Part shown: in pieces, positions 21,501 to 28,713 of the stretch
How positions within the stretch are numbered: the first letter of the stretch is position 1
How the letters are laid out: each line of letters begins with the position of its first letter
Assembly: GCA_014871385.1 (NCBI GenBank)
Contig: CM026422.1
Location: 23,863,014-23,927,013 of the forward strand
Length of the DNA stretch: 64,000 bases
Direction: 5' to 3'
Source: Ceratodon purpureus
Taxonomy: Eukaryota > Streptophyta > Bryopsida > Pseudoditrichales > Ditrichaceae
Notes under the pieces: generated by a model
Seen by the model: only the letters and a program-made list of their open reading frames with translations
Told to the model about the DNA's origin: nothing
Databases searched by the model: none
Translations under genes and position numbers: made by a program

Positions 21501-22520
21501 AGCCTGGTGTTCAACGAAGGGGGGAAAAAAAAAAAAGAATTAAAGAGCCTAGGAGTATTGAATAAAAATAAGGCGGGAGGATAGACTAGAGGTGGAATTA
21601 TAAAAATGAACAAACAAAATGAGAGAAGGAATTAAATAGAAGCGTGGTGTTCAACGAAGGGGGGGAAAAAAAAAAAGGAATTAAAGAGCGTAGGAGTATT
21701 GAATAAAAATAAGGCGGGAGCATAGACTAGAGGTGGAATTATAAAAATGAACAAACAAAATGAGAGAAGGAATTAAATAGAAGCGTGGTGTTCAACGAAG
21801 GGGGGGAAAAAAAAAAAAGGAATTAAAGAGCCTAGGAGTATTGAATAAAAATAAGGCGGGAGCATAGACTAGAGGTGGAATTATAAAAATGAACAAACAA
21901 AATGAGAGAAGGAATTAAATAGAAGCGTGGTGTTCAACGAAGGGGGGAAAAAAAAAAAAAAGGAATTAAAGAGCGTAGGAGTATTGAATAAAAATAAGGC
22001 GGGAGGATAGACTAGAGGTGGAATTATAAAAATGAACAAACAAAATGAGAGAAGGAATTAAATAGAAGCGTGGTGTTCAACGAAGGGGGGGAAAAAAAAA
22101 AAGGAATTAAAGAGCGTAGGAGTATTGAATAAAAATAAGGCGGGAGCATAGACTAGAGGTGGAATTATAAAAATGAACAAACAAAATGAGAGAAGGAATT
22201 AAATAGAAGCGTGGTGTTTAACGAAGGGGGAAAAATAAAATAAAAAATTAAAGAGCGTAGGAGTATTGAATAAAAATAAGGCGGGAGGATAGACTAGAGG
22301 TGGAATTATAAAAATGAACAAACGAAATGAGAGAAGGAATTAAATAGAAGCGTGGTGTTCAACGAAGGGGAAAAAAAATATAAAACAAATTACAGAGCGT
22401 AGAAGTATTGAATAAAAATAAGGCGGGAAGATGGGGGAGAGGTGGAATTATAAAATTGAACAAACGAAATGAGAGAAGGAATTAAATAAAAGCGTAGTAT
22501 TCAACGAAGGGGGAAAAAAA
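18585..22520. repeat. Satellite array: about 28 units of about 140 bp
   Basis: Units start with AATTAAAGAGC(G/C)TAGGAG at 18729, 18870, 19010, 19149, 19290, 19432, 19572, 19711, 19851, 19990 and so on to 22388, spaced 139-144. Each has GGCGGGAG(G/C)ATAGAC, ATTATAAAAATG, CGTGGTGTTCAACG, then a run of five to seven G followed by ten to fourteen A. Central units differ by few bases. The edge units (first, last two) are more diverged, as expected for unequal exchange. No coding potential. Confidence 0.97.
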
Positions 22521-22800
22521 AAAACAGTGGGAAAAAAAAAAAATAGTGGATACATATCAGCTGAACTCAGGCGCTTAGAGGATCTTCATGTGACTCTGGG
22601 TCGACATGAAGATTTGCTACCTTTAGTATATTATAAAAATGAACAGACAAAATGAGATTAGGAGTTAAATAAAAACGTAGTGTTCAAAGAAGGGGAAAAA
22701 AAACAATTAAAAATTTAGAGAGTGTGGGATTATTAAATAAAAACAAAGGGATAGGATGGGAGAGTGGTGGAATCATAAAATTTATTTGAGTGATGTTGTT
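22521..22800. repeat. Decayed satellite edge
   Basis: Recognisable fragments of the 140-bp unit (ATTATAAAAATGAACAGAC, GTAGTGTTCAAAGAAGG) interrupted by an unrelated stretch at about 22545-22625. Confidence 0.7.
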
Positions 22801-22804
22801 GGAG

Positions 22805-23405
22805 TGCTCGACCGCGTGCAAAACGGGCGCCCGCATTGATGGGCGCGAGCGTGTACGGGCGCGTGCAAATGGAACGAGGGAGTTCGGGGGGAGAAATTAG
22901 TTCCATGATATGGTTGCAGTGCGCGCGCGCGAGTATTGACGGGCGCGCGCAATCGGGCGCGCGCGAAATTGGGCGCGAACGGAATGCGGGGGACATTGTG
23001 GGGGAGGAAGAGATTCAGAATCACGCGACCGTGCGCGCGCGGTTGGTTTGACGGGCGCGATCAGGACGCGCGCGCGCGTACGGGCGCGTGCAAATGGAAA
23101 AGAGAGTTTGGGGAGAAAAATTAGTCCCCCACCCAGGTTGCAGTGCTCGCGCGCGTGCAATGTCGGGCGCGCGCGAAATCGGGCGGGCGCATGCGGAATC
23201 GGGCGCGAGCGAAACGACGGAGACACCGTCGGGTGTTCCACATTTCAGTATCCGTTCGCGCGCTGTTGGTGCGACGGGCGCGAGCAGTTCGCGCGCGCGC
23301 ACGTGCGGGCGTAATCCTGGTTTTATTCTCGCTGGGGCAGGTTTGCGCGCGCGCGAGTATGCACACTACGGGCGCGCGCAAACGCGCGCGACCATGCGGG
23401 CGGAA
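22805..23405 (+). repeat. GC-rich array 5, right flank of the satellite
   Basis: About 600 bp of GGGCGCGCGC/GGGCGCGAGC cores. Within it a block of about 200 bp (GTGCAAATGGAA...GGGGAGAAA...GGTTGCAGTGC) is repeated at about 22860-22935 and 23085-23160. Confidence 0.85.
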
Positions 23406-23821
23406 TCAGAGTTCAAATCCACGTAACATAAAATTCAGTCCATAAGTTAAATACACTTACAATAACTTAAGTTCTCTTAGCGTGACTTAAATCCACTGAC
23501 CATATTAAACATTTTGGTGTGCAACAGAGATATTTATACACTTATCATACGATGGAAGGAGATGAGACAACGAGCAGAATGAATAACATGATTGGCAATC
23601 AAAAAAAGGGAGGCCAATGTATTATGAAGGGAGCATAAAAGCGTCTTGAGAATCACGACAATGATTTACAAAAGCAAATTATCATCCATTGTTTGAGTTT
23701 AACAAACATTAAACATGTGAATGTAATCCCAAACCTATCCATACCCCTATGCCATCTACATGTATTTATATTCCGATATCTTTTTACAGAATGTGGACTT
23801 CACTCATGGATCTCCACGACG
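23406..23821. other. Spacer downstream of the RING-like ORF
   Basis: AT-rich, about 415 bp; probably the 3' region of the minus-strand gene. No feature recognised. Confidence 0.45.
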
Positions 23822-24799
23822 TCACGTGCCCGGTGCGGAGGAACTCGATCCACCCTCATCGTGTCGAGCACGAGAGGTACCTGCTGCACTACTTTCTGCC
23901 CCATCGTTGGCAATGAGTTTCCGCTTGGCAGAACGGGTTCTCTTCGCTATGCCATCTCCTGAGAGCATTGCTTCCATGAAGTTGTTGTTGCGCATCCGAC
24001 GGAGCACTGTTACGACATCCGGAGCCACTTCCGCACATAGGAAATCCACGGCTTGATTCTTGAACAATATATCCCATTCAGATTCCGCGGTTTGTACTTC
24101 CTCAGCGATCCGGAAATCCTCTGGAGTCATGTCGTGCAACTCCTTGATCTGATCCGCAACCAACTCCCCTTTGGAATTCCACTTAAATCCAAGAGGATGG
24201 CGGCCGTACTGGAATGTACGAGTTTGAATATCCCAGTGCCCATGTAGCACTTGGTAGAAGAAATTCCTCCTTCCCTCCAGTTCCTCCTCCGTCCCGCCCT
24301 TGATGAGTTCGTGGCAGATCCGTACAATCTCCGCAGGTTTCTGGTCCCACCTCCACTGATCGCTCATTTGTTTAACATAGGACTGGTGCATTCCCATAAG
24401 CCAATTCCAAATCAAGTCTTCACCCCACTTGTCCGGAAAGTCAAGAGTATTTTCCTTATTTAGCTCCCAATGCGGTGGCATCCAATTCACTAGGCCGAAT
24501 TGCTCATAAAAACGCTTGTGTAAGGGGGCCTTACATACTGCACACTTCCGACGTATCAAGGCATGGGAAATCAAGCATTGTGGATGATACATGCATTGAC
24601 AGGATCCAAATTGCCAGCCCCCCTCTGGCCCAAATACATTGCAACAAACTGGACACTCGGTTCCATCCAACACATACTTCGCTGGATTGGGCCAGAGCAA
24701 GCTTGGCTTTGTATTTTTAGGGATCTTCTCATTGGATATGGCGGTCTTGTACTCCCACTCCAACTGCGTCCAATCTATTGCTAACCAATCATCGGTAGG
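23822..24799 (-). CDS. RING-like zinc-binding cargo ORF (probably 3' part of the upstream gene)
   Basis: Frame open from 24802 with no ATG before the zinc motif; the first apparent start at 24763 is TTG. This suggests a downstream exon or shifted frame of the adjoining ORF (24781-26376). Counting from 24763, C37-C40, C55-C57-H60-C63, H67 and C74-C77 form a RING/treble-clef pattern (CPVC...CQCMYHPQC...CAVC). RING folds are usually E3 ubiquitin-ligase modules; that role is inferred. The remainder has Trp-rich helices and ends in a Ser-rich, basic tail. A TGACAG splice-acceptor-like site sits at 24800-24805. Confidence 0.6.
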   Translation of the reverse strand, partial: PTDDWLAIDWTQLEWEYKTAISNEKIPKNTKPSLLWPNPAKYVLDGTECPVCCNVFGPEGGWQFGSCQCMYHPQCLISHALIRRKCAVCKAPLHKRFYEQFGLVNWMPPHWELNKENTLDFPDKWGEDLIWNWLMGMHQSYVKQMSDQWRWDQKPAEIVRICHELIKGGTEEELEGRRNFFYQVLHGHWDIQTRTFQYGRHPLGFKWNSKGELVADQIKELHDMTPEDFRIAEEVQTAESEWDILFKNQAVDFLCAEVAPDVVTVLRRMRNNNFMEAMLSGDGIAKRTRSAKRKLIANDGAESSAAGTSRARHDEGGSSSSAPGT

Positions 24800-26376
24800 C
24801 TGTCAGGGAACATTTCATCTGGATCAACCCACGAGGTAAGTCCGAAATCTCTCTTGGAGTTAAGCTGGAGGTAACCGCGGTCAATCCTCTCGAACTCATC
24901 GCGCATCTGTCTGAAACGGTCGACGTTCATGATGCATGCAATCTTCCATTGGTAGTACTGTCTGCTCATCTCGATCAGATACTTTCTGAGCATCCCGTTG
25001 GTAGCTTGCAATTCGGAGACAGTGGGTACCGATGGCTGTTGAAATCCCAAAGAGTCCTCCGTCTCTTGAGAATCTACGAACATGATTTGCCGCTGAGTGG
25101 GGTGCATCACTTGACTTGATGACGCGAATGGAGTGATTGGCTTACGGGGAACTCGGACCGGGGTATCTTCCAGGAGACCGTGCGTGGCCGATTCAATGAT
25201 GGCATTCACGTCTTCCTCGTTCATTCCAGGGCTACCAGGGATTGGAGCTTGGCTTGCCTCGGGTACGTAAGTCGGAGTCTTCGCAGATCTAAGTTGCGAA
25301 ATCTCTTCATTCTGCTTCCGTATAATCTCATTCATCCTATCAGCTTCTTCGTACAAGTTCTGGATAGTCTTCTCCATCTCAGAAATTATTGCATTTTTTC
25401 CTTCCAGCTCCTTCTGCAATGCATCGCCTTGCAGGCCCTGGGCATCAGCGGCGGCTATTGTAGCCTCCAACTCATCTGCAAACCCAGTGTCATCATCTTC
25501 CATTACATTGCTCGGGCCCGCAATCTGTGGATTCAGTACATGAGGAGCTACATCAACATTGCTCGGGCCCGCAATCTGTGGAACTAATATAGGAGGAGCA
25601 ACATCAACATTGCTCGGGCCCCCGACGATTGCTGGAGGAGCCTGATGAGGAATACCCGGTCCAGTAGGATTTGCAGGCGGTGCACGATTCCTCGTCGACA
25701 AACAGGCAGCTAGCACAGGATCCTTCTTTTTTAACCGTGTGATTCTAGCACTAGTCGCTCCTCTTGTCTGTGACTGAGGGGGACGGTCTACCGTACCATC
25801 AGAATCATTATCCTCCCCTGAGTCACTCCATTCAACAGGCGCTTGATCCTCAGGATCATCCAAGTATGCCCAGTCCACACCTAGAAATCTTAGGACCCCT
25901 GTAGGTATCGCCATCTCATGTGGACGCCGCTGGACGCTAGGAGTCAACCGTATGGTCCTCCAATCCACCTGCCTATGAAGCACTACCTCGGCATATACCA
26001 TTCTACAAATAAAGAGCGGAACCTCATTCCTCTCGTTCATCGCCTGGTTGTATAGGACCTGCCACACCTCCAAACACCGCCTCCCGAACTGACGGTTCTT
26101 GCAATATTTCATGTTTGCCTTGTTTGAAGTACGATTGTTATTATGACGGTGCAACGGGAATAACTTTCCAATGTGGCACCATTCAATGAATTGTTCACAC
26201 GTTGCTAGAGTCCACGGTTGCGATGCAGCTTCCCACCCTCTGAATGCCAGCTTTGCTGGATTCAATAAGACGTGGACCCTCTTATGTTGGACGTTTCCAT
26301 GCCTGGCCCGTCCCGCATCCTTTTGCTTTTTCCTCTGCTCTGCCGCCGTGAGCTGGTTTGGTTCTTGCCGTTCCAT
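24781..26376 (-). CDS. Coiled-coil cargo protein of giant hAT, unknown function
   Basis: 531 residues from ATG 26374-26376; an extension to 26421 would use TTG. The N-terminal 180 residues are globular, basic and rich in Trp/Cys/His. An acidic linker and a short repeat follow, with three occurrences of GPSNVDVAP or GPSNV separated by PQIA. Then comes a clear coiled coil (EGKNAIISEMEKTIQNLYEE and on) and a helical C-terminus. The stop at 24781-24783 overlaps the opening of the RING-like frame by about 20 bp, so the two may be one protein joined by splicing or separated by a one-base shift. No family recognised. A TATA box (26655-26662) and a GC array lie upstream. Confidence 0.7.
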   Translation of the reverse strand: MERQEPNQLTAAEQRKKQKDAGRARHGNVQHKRVHVLLNPAKLAFRGWEAASQPWTLATCEQFIEWCHIGKLFPLHRHNNNRTSNKANMKYCKNRQFGRRCLEVWQVLYNQAMNERNEVPLFICRMVYAEVVLHRQVDWRTIRLTPSVQRRPHEMAIPTGVLRFLGVDWAYLDDPEDQAPVEWSDSGEDNDSDGTVDRPPQSQTRGATSARITRLKKKDPVLAACLSTRNRAPPANPTGPGIPHQAPPAIVGGPSNVDVAPPILVPQIAGPSNVDVAPHVLNPQIAGPSNVMEDDDTGFADELEATIAAADAQGLQGDALQKELEGKNAIISEMEKTIQNLYEEADRMNEIIRKQNEEISQLRSAKTPTYVPEASQAPIPGSPGMNEEDVNAIIESATHGLLEDTPVRVPRKPITPFASSSQVMHPTQRQIMFVDSQETEDSLGFQQPSVPTVSELQATNGMLRKYLIEMSRQYYQWKIACIMNVDRFRQMRDEFERIDRGYLQLNSKRDFGLTSWVDPDEMFPDSLPMIG

Positions 26377-26654
26377 GTCTGCTCGAGGTAGATCGTTCTT
26401 CGAAGTCTTCCGAAGGTGCAAAATTAAAAGCCTACGACTATCTCAGAACCTCAATCACATTTACAAATTATAAACATTTACAAAATTCTCAAATGTAATA
26501 CACAGACACCATAGAGTTCTGGAGAACAAAAACAAGGACACGTGTCAGAGTGCTGGGACCCACCTGAGTACCACGCAATAAGCTACCCGGGGGCTGTTGA
26601 AGGCAAGGTGCTCAAAGGGGGGGGGGGAGTGCAAAATGAGGTGGGAAATCGCCC

Positions 26655-26662
26655 TTTTATAG
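26655..26662 (-). promoter_or_regulatory. TATA box of the coiled-coil/RING unit
   Basis: Minus strand reads GACTATAAAAGGG at the edge of GC array 6. Between it and the ATG is GGGCTGTTGAAGGCAA (plus strand, about 26590), shared with the 27.6-kb gene leader. Confidence 0.6.
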
Positions 26663-27035
26663 TCACGGGCGCCAGGGAACGGGCGCGAACAACCTGCTAC
26701 GGGCGCGAGCGGAAACCCAACGGGCGCGCGCGGGCACCGACGGCGGGGTTTCGGCCGTGTATCCGTCCACGCCCGCGCGGATATCAACGCGCGCGAGCGG
26801 TTCAGTGGCGGGTATATGACGGGCGCGAGCGGGTTTTACCGCGCGCGAGCGGGTACCGACCCGGTCTTTGTCGGGCGCGCGCGGGCGTCGTCCGGGTACC
26901 GAAGGGGCGCGCGCGCGGACGTCGACGTGGGCGCGCGGATATTATTCGGGCGCGATCCGAATTGCACGGGCGCGACGGTCGGGCGCCAACGCTGAATGGA
27001 CGGGCGCGAGCACTGGGCCAGGACGGGCGCCACCA
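26663..27035 (+). repeat. GC-rich array 6, upstream of the coiled-coil gene
   Basis: GGGCGCGAGC-type cores with variable 4-11 bp filler over about 370 bp, abutting the TATA box. Confidence 0.85.
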
Positions 27036-27146
27036 CAACCTAGAACACTGTTAAAAATCAGATTAACCAAAGAGAACTTGCAAATTCAGAGTTAAAAAAA
27101 AATACTTTATTTATTTTGAAAATGTATCACTTCATTGTAATGTCGA

Positions 27147-27551
27147 TTACAGTGCCATGCACTCTAGGTACCGGTCCTCTAGGTCTTTCAAGTGCGTCTC
27201 GAAATGGTTCGTTTGAGCACTAGAGACAATATTGGGGACACAAAGTATTGCCATCTCCTTCTTCAGTTCTTTGATGAGATCGCCAATCTCACAGTCAAGT
27301 TCTTCGACAGTCGCTTGAGTTGCCAACTGCTCTTCAGTGGTTGGAGGCAGAGGGCGTCCATTCTCTGCGTAGGCCACCAATTTGTCACGGCGAGAGATCC
27401 AATCCTCGAAGAACTCAATCAGTTGACGGAGTCGCTCCAGCTTTGACCAAATAACTGTGTCCGTTCGCTGTGCAGTGCTCGGTGGAGTGGCACCATCCGT
27501 TAAACTCATAATGGACTTGATTTGTTGGCAATTGCAGGCGTTGGAATTCAT
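27147..27551 (-). CDS. Small coiled-coil cargo protein of giant hAT
   Basis: 134 residues from ATG 27549-27551; the longer frame to 27599 begins with TTG. Mostly helical and acidic, with heptad-like stretches (KLERLRQLIEFFEDWISRR; ELDCEIGDLIKELKKEMAIL) and few Cys (near residues 7, 9, mid and end). No family recognised. It has its own TATA box (27673-27680) and GC array, which argues that it is a real gene despite its size. It is the first gene from the right end. Coiled coils might pair with the neighbouring coiled-coil protein; this is inference. Confidence 0.65.
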   Translation of the reverse strand: MNSNACNCQQIKSIMSLTDGATPPSTAQRTDTVIWSKLERLRQLIEFFEDWISRRDKLVAYAENGRPLPPTTEEQLATQATVEELDCEIGDLIKELKKEMAILCVPNIVSSAQTNHFETHLKDLEDRYLECMAL

Positions 27552-27584
27552 GTTGGACGGTACAGCGAATGTTGAGAAACCCAC

Positions 27585-27640
27585 CGTAGCACTAAGCAAT
27601 CAGCTACCCTTGGGCTGTTGAAGGCAAAATGCACAAAGTG
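27585..27640 (-). promoter_or_regulatory. Duplicated leader module
   Basis: Plus strand AAGCAATCAGCTACCC then GGGCTGTTGAAGGCAA closely matches 26572-26608, the leader of the coiled-coil gene. Both modules lie between TATA and ATG, so two cargo genes share 5'-leader sequence. Confidence 0.6.
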
Positions 27641-27672
27641 AGGGGGTGCGAAATCAGTGGAGGAGGGTGGCA

Positions 27673-27680
27673 ATTTATAC
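27673..27680 (-). promoter_or_regulatory. TATA box of the small coiled-coil gene
   Basis: Minus strand reads GAGTATAAATTGCC, 120 bp upstream of the ATG, at the edge of GC array 7. Confidence 0.6.
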
Positions 27681-27684
27681 TCAC

Positions 27685-27985
27685 GGGGCCGACAGTGTGG
27701 GCGCGAGCAGGTTGGGCGCGCGCAGGGTGCTACGGGCGCGAGCACGTTACGGGCGCGAGCGACCGTGATCGGGCGAGGGTAATCGGGCGCGAGCACTGTG
27801 CGCGCGCGAGACAGACGACGGGCGCGATCACAGCGAGCGCGCGACGGGCGCGGGCGACCCTGATCGGGCGAGGGTAATCGGGCGCGATCACCGCGCGCGC
27901 GCGAGACTGACGACGGGCGCGAACAACCACATATGACCGGCGCGAACAGGCGCAAAGACGCGCGCGGACACGACGACGGGCTCCA
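27685..27985 (+). repeat. GC-rich array 7, near the right end
   Basis: GGGCGCGAGC and GGGCGCGATCAC cores. A roughly 90-bp sub-block (GACCGTGATCGGGCGAGGG...) is repeated at about 27761 and 27856. Confidence 0.85.
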
Positions 27986-28029
27986 CCCATGGTAAACAGT
28001 AGTAAAGTGTGAGGACAGTAATTTTGCTC

Positions 28030-28136
28030 GCGGTCGGGAGCCCGTCCGATAAGCGTCCGTCCGATAACCGTCCGTCACGTTCGTCACGTGACTACACGAC
28101 AATTTTTTGGCCCGTCCGTCCATTATGACAACTCTG
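28030..28136 (-). repeat. Right inverted end and subterminal repeats of giant hAT
   Basis: GTCCGTCC/CCGTCCG-type repeats followed by GTCCATTATGACAACTCTG ending at 28136, the inverse of the left end. Confidence 0.8.
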
Positions 28137-28144
28137 GATGAAAG
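28137..28144. repeat. 8-bp target-site duplication, right copy (giant hAT)
   Basis: GATGAAAG, identical to 10692-10699. Confidence 0.85.
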
Positions 28145-28232
28145 CCAAGCGGTAAATCCGAAATTTCACTTAGTCGGCCAGTTCATGAATATCGTAAAGG
28201 AAAGAGTACACAACGAGGTACACAAGACCATC

Positions 28233-28240
28233 TATATATA
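28233..28240 (+). promoter_or_regulatory. TATA box upstream of the lectin gene
   Basis: TATATATA followed by ACC about 480 bp before the lectin ATG and only about 100 bp from the end of the giant hAT. The leader beyond it contains a tandem duplication. Confidence 0.45.
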
Positions 28241-28394
28241 ACCTAGCAGACTGTCATCACTGTTTTCCACTGTCCACCTGGAACTTGAGAAGCTAATTTT
28301 GAGCACAGCAAGAAATTTTCAGTAGTGCAAGTTTGTTGTTACCCGTCTAGTATGATCCACTTTTGATCTCTAATTTGCGTCACATGTGAGCATG

Positions 28395-28700
28395 TCAATG
28401 TGCAGACAATTTGCTAGTTCACGATCGCTCTCCGTGATTGATCATCTTCAAGGGTAGAACGGCTCATCCAGGCAGGACTTTCTGACTTCTTTAGCAGATT
28501 GCTTTCAGTAAGTAATGCACAATATACACAGTTTCTATACATGTGCAGACAATTTGCTAGTTCAGGTCCCTTCTCAATAATCGGTCATCTTCAAGGGGGA
28601 GGCGGCCTGTATAAGTAGGAATTTCTCAGTTCTCTAGCAGTTTATAACTTTCAGTACGCAGCACCCTCAAACACTTTACAGGATATACAGTTTTCAAACT
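28395..28700. repeat. Tandem duplication in the lectin 5' region
   Basis: Two diverged copies (28395-28541 and 28542-28700) share GTGCAGACAATTTGCTAGTT, GATCATCTTCAAGGG or GGTCATCTTCAAGGG, TTTAGCAGATT/TCTAGCAGTTT and CTTTCAGTA. The unit is about 150 bp. Confidence 0.75.
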
Positions 28701-28713
28701 CAAGAGCTCAGAC

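Larger units (their letters stand above)
10700..28136. mobile_element. Giant hAT transposon, 17,437 bp, with multi-gene cargo
   Basis: Left end 10700 reads CATGGTTGTCATAATGGAC. The right end, read inward from 28136, is CAGAGTTGTCATAATGGAC. A further GAC and CCGTCCGT-type subterminal repeats occur at both ends. GATGAAAG flanks both sides. The interior codes, all on the minus strand, for an intact hAT transposase, a kinase, a coiled-coil protein, a RING-like protein and a small coiled-coil protein. It also holds seven GC-rich arrays and a 140-bp satellite. The 8-bp duplication, CA-beginning ends and transposase all agree with hAT. Typical hATs are only a few kb with one or two genes, so size and cargo are unusual. 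Confidence 0.85.

Noticed and set aside
18585..22520. CRISPR-like regular repeats
   Set aside because: Units are nearly identical over their full 140 bp with no unique spacers; this is a eukaryotic satellite.
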